From NCBI GenBank assembly GCA_963930655.1, contig OZ005609.1:22021001-22085000 (forward strand): a stretch of DNA of 64,000 nt, in the 5' to 3' direction. Of this stretch, positions 48,431-60,391 are shown one piece after another. Origin of the DNA: Myrica gale (lineage: Eukaryota; Streptophyta; Magnoliopsida; Fagales; Myricaceae). The notes under the pieces are model-generated. The model saw nothing but the letters and a program-made list of their open reading frames with translations, had not been told where the DNA came from and searched no databases. How positions within the stretch are numbered: the first letter of the stretch is position 1; the number at the start of each line of letters is the position of its first letter. The position numbers and the translations under genes were made by a program.

Positions 48431-50043
48431 TTATTTTTATTCAATACTCGTAATTTTTTTTCCTTTTTACTGCTGAGGATAATCCGTGGCATTACTTCCT
48501 TTGAGTTTAGAGGCCTAATTTAATTTGGTCTCATGGAAAGATTTACATCACGACAAATCTTAAACCCGTAGGCTGTACTTCAAGTACAAGAAAAAGGTTA
48601 GAAAAAGGGGAACCTGATGTCATCTTCTCGAGGGCGCGAGTAAAAGTATTGGAGGAGACGACTCCTAAAGAACTTTTTGTTACCAAAGAATCTCATTTTG
48701 GAGATTCATGAGCAAATCTCTTCCTTACGCACATTCTTGATTCCATTTTCGAGCCAAGAAAATTTGACTCGATCAATTGGAATCGTTGTTTGACAACTAA
48801 TAATTTTACTGGGGAGAAGGCTAGCTGGAAACCGTGTTTGTGTTGTAAAATTTTTGGTATTGGATTTAGTGAAAAAGTGAAGAGATGTAATTTTTTATAT
48901 TTTTTGTAGTGAAAAATTATGATTTGATGGGAGAGAGAAATTATATTGTCGTATTTTATTGTGAGTTGGTTAAAAATTTTGTAAAATTTTTCATGCAAAC
49001 ATATATGTGACACTACTTCCTTTCAAGTTTAGATGGAGTACCCGACTTAGGTCGTCGTGAAAGATTTATGTCATAACAAATCTTGAACAAGTAAGCCGTA
49101 ATTTACTACAAGCATGATTTAAATCCCAAATTTTATTCTCGTAAAAAATCGAACCAGTCAGCAACTGTCCTGTACTGCGATCGAGATTCTAAAAGTTCCT
49201 CCCCTTGTGGCGCTGCTACGGGTCCCTAACACGGTTTGCAGCTAGCCTTCTCCCCATTAATGACAGCAGAAACTTCTGCCAGAAAGAAGTAAGAGCACTT
49301 TCACGACTAGGTGAATTGCCCTGCATGTTGAGTTCTGCGCCCAGGCTTGTGGGAATGGACCTTAGTAGACAAAGGACATGCCTCAACTGCAAAAAAAAAA
49401 AAAAAAACTTTTGCATAGAACTTCCCCGTCTCCAGCACTTTGAAAGAGGCTTTGACGATCATCCTCCCATCCTATTGTGGATTTTAGCAGGCATGTGATA
49501 TATATTGTAGACAAGACAATGCCTCCGGCCAGTGATTTGGTCGATATTTGGCAAGATATGATTGCAATGTGTATTGGTATTTTCTTGTATAAACAAATTT
49601 CATTGAAAATTGAAGACCATGCACCTTGTGTGATGTACGTATACATTGTATTACCAGCCCTGACTTGATAATAGATGGAAATGTTATTTCTACAAAAAAC
49701 AGAATAGTCTGACTGTAACTATGCTTACATTTTGAGCCACTCCTGTGCCCGCAAATTTATTCTTGATTGGATTAATATGGACTGCTCTCAAATGGTTCTG
49801 ATAACTGTCGTCTATTATAACCCGCTACCTGCTCTCTCTACCTGACATGGAGCATTTGTGGTTTATCGCCCCTTGTGGGTCTGCTGTCATTTTGCAGCTT
49901 AGTTTGCTTAGATCTATAATTTTTAATTCTTTATTGTAACTTGTTCTATAGATTCAATATGCAATGAAAGCCTCACAACATTATTAAAAAAAAAGATTAA
50001 TATGGGCCGCTACACGGCCTTTATCCTAGAGTGAGATTATTAT
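48431..50043. other. Intergenic DNA with an AT-rich MITE at ~48832-49006
   Basis: The MITE begins GTGTTTGTGTTGTAAAATTTT and ends AAAATTTTTCATGCAAACAT, roughly inverse. Frames elsewhere (for example 49205-49498) were not recognised. No host gene seen. Confidence 0.45.
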
Positions 50044-50230
50044 GGTTATGTTTGTGTTGAAATTTTTTTAGTATTGGGTTCAGTGTTGGTATTGAGTTTA
50101 GTGAAAAAGTGAAGAGAGAGGTAATTTTTTATATTTTTTGTAATTTTTGATGGGAGAGGGAGAGATTATATTGTAGTATTTTATTGTGAGTTGGTGAAAT
50201 ATTTTGTAAAATTTTTGGTGCAAACGCACC
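50044..50230. mobile_element. AT-rich MITE with ~25-bp inverted ends
   Basis: Left end GGTTATGTTTGTGTTGAAAT and right end read inward GGTGCGTTTGCACCAAAAAT share GGT-GTTTG and AAATTTT. Interior includes GTGAAAAAGTGAAGAGAGAG and GTAGTATTTTATTGTGAGTT, shared with the copy at 48832. Confidence 0.6.
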
Positions 50231-51335
50231 CTATGTGCTATAGTTCACCTGATTAGGATTTTGAAAAAAAAACCATTTTTTTTAATTCTAGGTAGACGAT
50301 TTAACAAATAATTTGTCTTTAGTTTCTGAAAAATTAAAAGTTTTGCTCTCTGATGCTAAATCCATCTAATGAAACTTTTTGAGGATCTAGCCTATTTCTT
50401 GAAGCTTGTTTTGCAATGTTTGTTATTCTTTAGTTCTCAGACACTTTCAAGGAAAATAGTACATCGGTTCGCTATTATAAGCTGCATTGTTCCTGAGAGA
50501 AGTTTGTAAGAAGATTGTCTATAGGAGATGTGAAAGAAGCTGGAAGCACTAACCAAAGAACAGAAGAAACCGAAAAGCTAGAGGTGGTAACGCTAGAACA
50601 TCAGTTTCTATATCCCTAAGTCCTTTTCTTCCACTTCTGTCACTTCAGATCCCAGAGCACCAGAGTGTCGATGTCTTCCCTATCTTATTACATATGCGAA
50701 AAGATTGGGAATAAAACAGATTTATAGTAAATCCTAGTAAATTCTGGAGTTGTATTACAATAATGGAAGGTCTGTTGTGAACTACTGTTAGCAAATACTG
50801 GGATGTATAACATATTTGTCTACTCGAGCAGAAAATTATCCATTGTATCAAGAAGCCATTGCCCGAGTATAGAGCATCATTTCAGCATCATGCAATCATT
50901 GTCGGAAATAAAATTAATCTCATAAAGGCTCTTTAGGATTTATGGGGAAGGATTTCTTCACTGCTATGAACAATTATATTCGATATGGAAGATAAATATG
51001 AATTTCGTTTTGTTTATTTCTTGTCATTGTTGTTGATATTCTCATGAAAGGCCAAAGTTCTCCCATCTACTCACCACAGAGATCTTTCAGGAAGTTTGGT
51101 AAAGTTTTTGAAATGGGAGCAATACAAGAGAAGTGTTGGCCATTACATCATGAAAACAGTGATTTACTAGATTCTCCCATAGTAGTGTACACGAAATTCT
51201 AATATATCTCCGTTCTCTCTCTCTCTCTCTGACATACACACAAGTACAGCAATTGATATAAGGCCCCGCCTGATTGTCTTTTGGGATCTGATGTATTGTG
51301 CTTGCTGAAGTCTGTAAATCTGTTCTTGTAGTTGC
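50231..51335. other. Intergenic DNA, nothing recognised
   Basis: No gene or transposon ends recognised. A CT microsatellite (about 51215-51230) is present. Confidence 0.4.
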
Positions 51336-52690
51336 AGTCCTTTTTTTTGCTAAGTAAGATCAAAGTGCATTAAAGTAAGGGAAAGGACCCATATCACAAC
51401 GCCAGATATGGTCGGGTATGTCAGAAAGCAAACAAACATCAATAGAACCACAAGAAGCAGCCCACTTAGCAACCAAATGAGCTAAGCGATTAGAGCGCCC
51501 AGGAGCCCAATCTATCTTCCAATCTGTTAGTGCATTTTTGTGTTGACATCATTCCGTGTTAAAATATATAGTGATCGAGTTGTAACTTTGGTCTCCACAT
51601 TTGTTCAAGAGTTAGAGTTGATGGTCTGTCCAGAGTCATCACGTTCAACCAGCGCTCGAACGCCCTTAGAAAATTCAGACAGAGTCATCATGTTCAACAA
51701 GCGCTTGAGTGCCCTTGAAAAAACTCAATCACGTTCAACATGCGCTCGAGTGCTCAGTTATAATTTCAGACAGAAACACAACGTTTGACGAGCGCTCGAG
51801 CGACTTCCGGCGAATTTTAAAAAATTACTGAATTTTTGAACTTTCCTTGTGAAACCAAGGAAACCCTACTATGTTTTGAGGGAGGCCGTCCAAAACCTTA
51901 TTGAGGCTTCTATTCAACATTCTGATTTCTCCTTCCTTGAGAGAAAACTCCTAGAATATTTGTGCTTCAAGATTGATGAGTTTTTCTCTATTCTTCTATC
52001 AAATATCTTTGGAACATTCATGGTGTTAAAGACGTGATGAAGAATAAGAGTGTTCGGTGAAGAATCCATAAGAAGAACCTTAAGGGTCTGAGGGGAACGC
52101 CGCATGGAGCAGGTCTAAGCAGGAAGACTTAGATTATTACATCAGGGTTGTCAGAGTCAAGCAACTGGGGTTGCCCGTATTTGAATCACTGTTTGTAAGG
52201 TTTTCTTCTTAGTGGATTCTAGGTGACTGCTAGCCCAGAGTGATTTTTCCTTTGAATGATATTTCAAAGGTTTTTCACTTCTTCACCAAATCCTTGTCTC
52301 TTTGTGTGATTGAAGTTTGATTTAATTTTCCGCTGCCTATTTGTTGATTGAGTTGATTATTATCATATCTAGGCTGAACAATTTTAGAACATGTTTTAAA
52401 ATTGTTATTGAATTTGTAATTAAAGGGAACCCACATATTCATCCACTCTAGGTGTTAATAGGGTCTAAACCGAATTTTTCACAATCCTTAAACTTACTCA
52501 AGTAGCTCCTGATGAACTCCACCATCGAAGAATGACCCAGTAACGGGGTTGATCGGTGGATAAAACATCGTTTCACAAAACCAAAAAATCGCTCTTAACC
52601 ACCACGCGGTTCCAATGCTTCAATGCAAGCGAACAAGCTTCCGCCATAATTGTAGTCCTCTTATACGTTCTTTGTTTCTCCAATGTTCTA
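51336..52690 (-). mobile_element. LINE 3' fragment with RNase H domain, split by a solo LTR
   Basis: On the minus strand MAEACSLALKHWNRVVVKSD (around 52590-52655) and, beyond the inserted LTR, DWAPGRSNRLAHLVAKWAAS (around 51440-51519) form the two halves of an L1-type RNase H domain. The fragment ends in an A-run at about 51336-51350 (seen as T on the plus strand). A stop codon and sequence drift in the first half show that it is inactive. 5' truncated. Confidence 0.75.
51525..52481. mobile_element. Solo LTR, probably Copia (957 bp)
   Basis: Begins TGTTAGTGCATTTTTG, ends CCGAATTTTTCA (TG...CA), and is flanked by a perfect 5-bp duplication CAATC (51520-51524 and 52482-52486). No internal retroelement genes adjoin it, so the rest was probably lost by recombination between LTRs. 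The left part holds four degenerate repeats built on GTTCAAC and GCGCTCGAGYGC. The insertion splits the RNase H part of a LINE. The intact duplication suggests moderate age. Assignment to Copia rests on LTR style only. Confidence 0.8.
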
Positions 52691-53689
52691 CATTTAATCT
52701 TATACATGATTGTCTGTTGAGATCGAACTGTTTGTATACTTCTATCATGGAGATCAGAGTTTGGATTCAGTCCAGATCGTACGGGTCCAGACACATCCAG
52801 ACCCCCGGTCTGGATTGAATCCAAACTCATCTAACGCATCACAGGTCTTCACCTCATTTAATAAGGCATGTGAGGCGTTGGCTCGGTTGGGCTCCTCGTG
52901 GAGCCGACCAGGCGCGCATCAGTACCATTTTTCTCTCTCTTTGCCTATAAAGACCTATAAGCTGGATTGAATATAAGGAACTAATTAATTTTGCTTATAT
53001 TTGTAGGAATATTATTGCGTAGTTAAAAACATTAGAAATAAGTGTAATTTTTGTTTATTATAATTTTTGTTTGTCAGTAAAAGTATTAGACTGATTAAAT
53101 TAATCTACTTTTATAAAGATGTTAGGATGAAGAGATTTTATGATTAATAATGAGCCGGTATCAATATACCGGATCATTAAACTTTTACAAATAGAGCAAA
53201 CAAACAAGTTTAATAAATACTTAGAACCTCACAATTTCAGACGAAGTCATGATCGAACTTAAAGGACCCATGTTACTAAAAAAATAAGTTTTAAGACCCA
53301 AAATAATAGAGATTGTAAAAAAAATAAATTTTAATAATTTTTGGGGCCCTAGCTTCTTGGAGCTCACAGTTTGAATGATAATAGATAGTAGGGTGCTTCA
53401 TACCAAAAGGAAAAAAAGTTCTAAATCTTAAGTAATAAAGTAAAGAGAGAGGAGTAATGAGATTAATCTATTTTTATAAAGATGTAGTTATGATGAGATT
53501 AATTATATTTAATTACTAGTTAAATAAATGATTAAAACCTCATCTAAACCTCACAAGATGGAGCTAAAATTGAACTTAAGGGAGCTTGTAAATCAAAAAT
53601 TAATTTTGAGTGTCAAATAAAAAAATAATTAATATCATATATTCATATGCATAATTTTATAGTTTTCAATTATATGATATTGTAAAGTG
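52691..53689. other. Intergenic DNA, nothing recognised
   Basis: AT-rich after 52960. Repeated phrases (ATTAATCTACTTTTATAAAGATG near 53090 and 53460) suggest a local duplication or two copies of a short repeat. No gene seen. Confidence 0.4.
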
Positions 53690-56245
53690 ACATTGGCTAT
53701 GTTTGACTAATGATTTTAAAACCATATAAACCACCTCCAATAAGTTGCCATTTAAGAAAGCATTTGAAATATCCAGCTGACGAATGCACCAATTGAAATG
53801 AACAGCTAATGCCAAAGCCACACGAATAGTAGTAGATGGTTTAATAACTGAACCAAATGTCTCATTAAAGTCCACACCACTTTCTTGATCAAACCCTTTA
53901 GCCACTAATCGGGCTTTGTATCGACCAATCAGAGGCGGAGCCAGGGGGTGCCGATGGGACGGCCGCCCCCGCTGGCTCCAAAACTCCCTTTATTTTTATT
54001 TTTATTTTTTTTATTATGAAGCAGGCCTGCCCCCACTGGCCAGGCCTGCTTCCAGGGCCAGTGGGGGCGCACATTCGCTGCCTTCCAAAAAGAGAGGAGC
54101 GTAATCATAATTAGTGACTGTCAAAAGCAAGCTGGGCCTAAAAACAAAACGAGTTCACTGAAGCGTTCCTTTATTCCCTTTTGTTGGGCTCGATCGCCAT
54201 ATGCAGGAGAGAGAAGGATGTTGTCGGGGTAGGAAAAGCGATGTGAAAACGAGGAGAGAGATGCTTTTTGTGGGACATCTGCCTTTAGCCTTTTAGGCTT
54301 TAACACATCAGAAGAGTTTCTACTCTTCTGTCGGCCGGATCACCCTTAATTCATAAAGTCCTTCCCTAGTATTTTTTTCAAATATTGTTCTTGTGCTGTT
54401 ATGTTCCCTCGAAGCTTACCTAAAAAAAACCAAAACCAATAACATATTTTGACTGATTAACGTTGTTTATTTAGAAAAAAAAGACAGACTAACGTTGTTT
54501 AAAATGTCGCGTTTCAATTAAATGATATCTTATATAATAACATATTTTCATAATTTAAATTAATATCTTTAGAACGTAAAAAACAATAAATAATTTAAGA
54601 GCCCCCCGTAGAAAGCAATGCTTTAAAATAAAGAAGGGACTCTTCCCGTTTATTTGTTTTAATTTATAATTATAAGCAAGTAATAATCTTGAAGAAAACA
54701 ATGTTTATTTTAAATTTATATGCATACATGGTGGTCATATCACACTTGTTAATAAAATAGCGTTAAGAGATTCATTCAGGACTTTTTCCCTGACCATAAA
54801 GTCAAGCATATTCGTAACCCAATTTTACACTGCCAATAGTTTCTCCTTTTATATATATATATATATATATACAGTGGCGGATCCAGTGGGGCGCCCTGGG
54901 CGGCTGCCCCCTTTGTTCTGTCAAATTTATGTTATCTAGTATAACATTGATTTATTTTTATTTTTTTACATGTATATTTCTCCAGGCAGGCCAGGTCCCC
55001 CTTTGGCCTGGCTAGTTTCTTTAAGCCCAACTAATTTTTTTTAAGTCTCCATTTTGTGACTATAGAGGCAGGCAGACATGCATATATGTTATCTGTACCA
55101 GCATATTTTTTTCATTGGAGTTGAATTTTCTAGCATTATATAGGAGTAGGGAAAAAAATTAAAAAACAAAAAGAACGATAACTAGAACTTAAAAAAAGCT
55201 TTGAAAACCAACATAAAGTTGATTAAGGTTTTGTTTCTCTCTCATCGGAAAAATAGGAAAAATTACTAAAAAATAGAATATCTAGATCACAGGTCCTGAA
55301 TTTGTGTTATATAGGAAGAAGCTTGGATTTAATGAGGCAATGCAAGTCTACTTTATGCATGTGGACCCGTAGGATCCAATTGTCACCTCTGAGTCTCAGC
55401 AAATAATACGATAGACGTATTTCAACATTTTTAATGTTTTTAGTCTTTAATTTTCGATATTTTAACTTTAAAACATTTTTTTACATTAAGTAGAAAAATT
55501 TTTTGATATGTCATTTCGCCTTAGGAATTTGCCCCCCTCAACTTGGATCCTGGTTTCGCCACTGCGACCAATAGAACCATCTGGCTTCTGTTTAATTTTG
55601 TAAACCCACTTGTTGCGGATAATATTATGATTGGCAGGACGAGGGCACAAAGACAAGGTGTCATTGGCAATAAGAGCATCAAATTCAGCTCCCATAGCAA
55701 CACGCCACTCAGGTGATAAGATTGCTTGTGAGTAACTAGTAGGTTCATGAGGAATCTGAACAATGGCTAAGGCACGGACTGGATGTTTGGTGGCATAAAA
55801 AAGATGATAATTAGAAAAGTCACGAGGACAAAGTGAGCCAGTTTGAGAGCGAGTAACCATATGATGTTGGTTAGTTGAGGGAGGTACGATAGATACAGAG
55901 GTAGTTGGTATAGGCTAAGGAGGAGAGGAATGAGAAATACTAGGAGAAATATCTACAGTGGGAAGAGGCATGGGTGGAGAGGAATTAGAATAATTTAAAT
56001 TTAAAGAAGAAGATGATAAAATGCTTGAAGAAGAGACCGAACCTGTACTTGATAAACGTGAAGGGGAGAAACGTGATTTGTGGCAAGACAACATGAGTTC
56101 CATCCGAGGTGGACGCTGAGGAAGTTGGAGAAGAAAAGAGTCCTTTAGCAGCTGGAAATGTATTCTCATAAAAAATAACATGTCGTGACAATGAGGAGCT
56201 TTTGGAACACCGAGTTGTCAAACACACCATTAATTTGGACATATT
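53690..56245 (-). mobile_element. Ty1/Copia fragment, fossil, split by a hAT element
   Basis: Minus-strand pol pieces of a Copia element: a part from the end of integrase (RHVIFYENTFPAAKG, near 56150) into the Ser/Pro-rich linker and the reverse transcriptase start (WRVAMGAEFDALIAND, NKWVYKIKQKPDGSI, around 55600-55720), and another with reverse transcriptase core (AKGFDQESGVDFNETF, LDISNAFLNGNL, around 53750-53905). Between them lies the hAT element 53931-55562. No LTRs were found and it is broken in several places. Likely old. Confidence 0.85.
53931..55562. mobile_element. hAT element (1632 bp) inserted in the Copia fragment
   Basis: Starts CAGAGGCGGAGCCAGG and its right end read inward is CAGTGGCGAAACCAGG. 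It is flanked by a perfect 8-bp duplication CGACCAAT (53923-53930 and 55563-55570), the hAT signature. No transposase. A second, internal left-type end CAGTGGCGGATCCAGTGGGG occurs at 54872. A (TA)n run lies just before it (54851-54871). Same end family as 43518-45071. Confidence 0.9.
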
Positions 56246-57589
56246 GAGATCGGAGTTTCTGGAAAGTAGGCGAGTCTGGCTGCTTTGGGAGGAGCTATTG
56301 AACTATGGTTTCGGTTATGGGTAAAGGTTAGCTTACCATTGCCTTGTCTTTATCTTACAAAGATGGTTATTATATTTTCTTCCCTAATGACAATGAGAAT
56401 TCTTTGATGCTTAGAGCATTTCCATTTTTGTGTTGCTTTTATATCTAGTGCGGAAAGAATGTCATGTTTTCAGTCGCTCACAAAATATGACCATGTACAT
56501 TGGGCTTATTTTAGTTTGGATCACAACTCACAACACTTTTGAAATTCTGATCAATTTATTTTAGTTAATAACATATTTTCCCATCCATTACTCTGTTCCT
56601 TTTTTTGCATTTAACCGTTATGTTAAGCGGTTTCATTGGTGAATCATGTATGATATTTTAATTTTTTGGATTTTCTTTTAATGTATAGCAGCTCATGTGG
56701 TTTGATGCCATATTTTGGGTGTTCCCGTTAAAAAACTTGACTGAAAGAAATCTAAAAGACAGGCTGACCAATCCTGCAGGCGAGTGAGACGGAATTTGTT
56801 TGATCAAGTGTTATGGAAACCTCGTCAAAATGTCGATTAACTGAAAACTGGCAATGGTTTAAGTTTCAAGGTTCATAATCTTAGTTGGCACAACCCTCAG
56901 TGCACTAGGGATGCTTTGAACAAAATAATGTTGCAGCGACAATTAACACAAACCATACCTTGTTAATCAGTTTCATTTTGATTGTTTCTAGGAAAATTGT
57001 TTTGGTGATTCTGCAGTCATATCTTATGCCTGGAAAGCTTGAATGAATATTCCGAGGGAAGATTCATAGTTTTTACAATCATGTTGATCAACAACCTTTT
57101 TGAGTTATCTTAGCCTCTTTAGAGAAATAATATCTCCCTTTGTTGTCCGCTCGGAAAGATCATAGATAGACAACAAAAATGGTTGTGCATTTATGACCCG
57201 ATTGTAAGGACAAATCTTCTTCAATCCATTGAATGACAATTGCAAACTCATTTTATTGGCATTGAAAAAATCAGCAAAGTTTCCGGTAGTAGATTGTTTT
57301 GATCTTGACTTATCATAAGCATATTTAGTGCAAAGAAAAATATAGAAGTCATGAATGCTTCTCTTGCTTAGCATTTTTATGTCTGCAAATCGTTGGAAAG
57401 TAACTGTTTGGCTGTGGAGTAATGCATCTGGTCATTTCTAGTGCTATGGTTTATGACTTGGTTATTGCTACTGTGGACCTCTTGTTGGTTTGTCTGTGCT
57501 TCTGACCTTATTTGAAGGCTATGGGAAGTATCCAAGGGTTTGGCTGCTCCTACTATCTGGTTAGAAATTGGTCGCTATTGTTGGGAACT
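56246..57589. other. Intergenic DNA, nothing recognised
   Basis: No gene seen; an 89-codon minus-strand frame at 57105-57374 has no feature I can name. Confidence 0.4.
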
Positions 57590-57602
57590 AGACAAGCTGT
57601 CC

Positions 57603-57787
57603 GAATACTCTCACGCACGATCTCACTCGCTGGGCCGCTTCCTCTTCCTTTGAGGGATGTTTGTCTCCTTCCCTGAGCTACTTCATAATTATCCTTTGGA
57701 GTATGCGGGGTTCGACCCCCCTTGATAGTGGGGTTTCTTTGTCTCTTTCCTATTAGTATACATCCTGCTTATTATGCTAAAAAAAAA
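57603..57787 (+). mobile_element. 5'-truncated LINE tail with 13-bp target duplication
   Basis: Reads as the end of an RNase H domain (THDLTRWAASSS-like) and then a non-coding tail ending in a run of A. Flanked by AGACAAGCTGTCC at 57590-57602 and 57788-57800, an exact 13-bp duplication as made by target-primed reverse transcription. Confidence 0.85.
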
Positions 57788-58184
57788 AGACAAGCTGTCC
57801 TTTGAAGATTGTTGATTGGTAATTCTCTCTAGTTGTAGTCCCTGGTATGCTGGACTGCTTCAGTGTCGATGTACAATAGTTGTTTGGTTTGCGATGTATA
57901 TGCTGGGCGTGGTCCCATGATGCATAATTGCTTATTGGGTTTTATAATTTTACCTATTGAAGAACTTTTGTTTGTCATCAGTTTTCCCAGGCATTTCTTC
58001 ACAAGAGAGAATATTTTGGGGGCTGGGGGCCAGGCTCCTCTCCTGTATTTCCCCCTTGGTTTTGCTCTTTGTGGGAGGAACATTATTATTTTTGAAGATT
58101 TCAATAATTTACGTGGACTCCACTTCTTATTTTCCTGTAAGATTATCATTACAGTTAGGCAATCTCGGAAATTTGGATTTGTTT

Positions 58185-58610
58185 AATCAAGATGTTGCTA
58201 ACAATACGAGGAACATATCTATTTGTCAGTATTATTTGGAGTTTATTTAATTAATGGATTCAATTTCGACCAACAATACGTAGGGTAACATACTTATTTA
58301 TCAATAGTGGAAACTCATTTGATCTGTCCGCCAACAATACCAACAATACAAGAAGTATGAGACTTATTTAATCAACAGAATCAATCTTAATCGAATTGAA
58401 TCTCGATCAACCGATCACAATATAAGATGTATGAAGCTTATTTAATCTCCATCAATCGACAACAATACAAGAACTATGAAGCTTATTTAATCAACAGATT
58501 CATTAATATCGACGAACATTCTTATTTGTCAGTATTCTAAACTTGTTAAATAGACACTCAATTTTGATCAACAATACAAGAAGCATACCTATTTATCAGT
58601 CTATTTAACT
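58185..58610. repeat. Degenerate minisatellite (~60-80 bp unit)
   Basis: About six imperfect units, each built from CAACAATAC(A/G)AGAA, a TATGAAGCTTATTTAATC phrase and a (CAGATTCAAT)-type phrase; some copies have CTTATTTATCAG instead. Unit length varies. No coding sense. Confidence 0.7.
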
Positions 58611-58881
58611 CTCAAGTTTACTGCCAATATTGTCATCTATGAAACTACCTTAATTTCTTTTGTAACAATATGATTATATGACATATGATTTGCTCCTCCA
58701 CTTCGGTGTGGTTGTAGAGCCTCTTGTAGCAACCGTTCGTTAAATCGTTTTAGGATCGAACTCTGGAAAAAAAGAAAAATATAGGATCGAATTCCCTCCC
58801 ACACTTTTTTGTTTGGCAAGCATGACAATTTGCAACCTTTGAAGCAGTTATTCAAACTGCTAAACAAAAAATAATGTCAGA

Positions 58882-60382
58882 ATAAATTTGAGGTGAATCT
58901 GATGAAAGCTAAATATCTAAGGGGAAGAGATGTTTGGCAGGCTAGCTGATAAGGGCAATAATCCTTCGTGGATTTGGAAGAGTATATGCTCTGTGATGAA
59001 GTTGGTTTGTTGCCATTTAATAGGCAATGGAGATAGTATAAATGTTTGGAGAGATGCTTGGCAAGAGACAATTTGGTCTTTGAGCAGAATCAGGATCTTA
59101 TAGCAGCTGATCTAATTTTTCCTAGGCCGCAGCGTTGGGATTTGGTCAAGGCTCAGTTGTTATTTTCAGAGGACACAGTGGAAGCTGTTAAAAGAATCAA
59201 TATATCAGCAAATACTTCGAAGATATGAGATAATTTGGACCTTTGAGCAATCTGGTAGCTTTTCTGTCAGATCGATGTATCGCGAGTTAGTAAAGAACAA
59301 GAAGCCCAGATAATATTTTCTTACAAGACCAATTGTGGTGGGATCTTTGGAGATTAAAAATCCATGATAGTCTGAAATTGTTGTTGTGGAAAAGTGTGAA
59401 AGATATAGTTCCTACGAAGGGTAAATTGTGCTCAAGATTGGGAGGGAGTGAAGATGATAATTTTCGTTGTAGTCTTTACAATGGGAATGAGGAGACTGTC
59501 TCATTTACTACTAGAGTTTCCTAATGCTAGAATTATCTGGCGCAACTCCCATTGGCCTTTGCATTCCGATGTTTTTGTCCAATTTTCCATAATAGAGTGG
59601 ATTCGCTGCATTCTAAAACCAGATCGTTATCTTGGTATTCCAGTGGACGAGGTGCATTCCTTCCAACTATTTTCAGCTACTATGGCTGACATGATTTGGT
59701 CTTATCGGAATAAGGTTGTTCATGAGGGTTATTTCTCTATGTGTATGATCTTTCTACTAGAATATATAAGCTTAGCAGGGAACGTGATGCTGCGTGGAAA
59801 ATGAAGATTCAAGAAGGTAGAAACACTGGAAACCTGCTCCCGAACATTACATTAAAGTTAATACAGGTGTAGCGATAAGGGAAGGATTTGCAGTGGCCGC
59901 TAGAGTATTTCGTGATTGTAATGGGGTGGTTTTGGGGCTGTTGTTGAAAAAATTAATGCCAACTCTCCAGAAGAAGGTGAAGCATTAGATGTAAGGTTGG
60001 GAATTGCGGAAGCTAGGAGAAAGGGATGGCAGAAGATTATCTTGGAATGTGATGCTGCCAATATCATCAATTCTATTAAGGTTTTTCCCAGAACTGTGAA
60101 TTGAAGATTGTCTAATATTGCCAGTGACATCCGGAGGAGTTTGAATTTAGTGCAGTCCTGGCATGTTCATCATGTGAAAAAAGGTGCAAATTATGTTGTG
60201 CACCAACTTGCTCGTTGGGCCGCCTCCAAGATTGAACTTGAAGGCTTACCTTTTTTTTTTTTTTACATTTTTCTAATATTTGTTGGCTTTACTATGCGTC
60301 GGACCCTCCTTACTTTTATTGTATTCTCTTCGTTTTTATTTGCTTTTATTATCTATGAAATGCAGTGTGTTTGATAAAAAAA
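58882..60382 (+). mobile_element. LINE (L1-type) 3' part: zinc-binding and RNase H regions
   Basis: Degenerate frames carry the end of a LINE reverse transcriptase protein: GNGDSINVWRDAW (58995-59060), the zf-RVT-like LWWDLWRLKIHDSLKLLLW (about 59330-59390), NARIIWRNSHWPL, and an RNase H end with HHVKKGANYVVHQLARWAAS (about 60165-60225). An A-run ends it at about 60375-60384. AATGTCAGA occurs on both sides (58873-58881 and 60383-60391) as target duplication. Several frameshifts and stops; inactive, and the 5' end with endonuclease is missing. Confidence 0.85.
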
Positions 60383-60391
60383 AATGTCAGA

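Noticed and set aside
57700-57725. GGGGTTCGACCCCC resembling a tRNA T-arm or Pol III B box
   Set aside because: No A box or cloverleaf around it; it lies inside the LINE tail.
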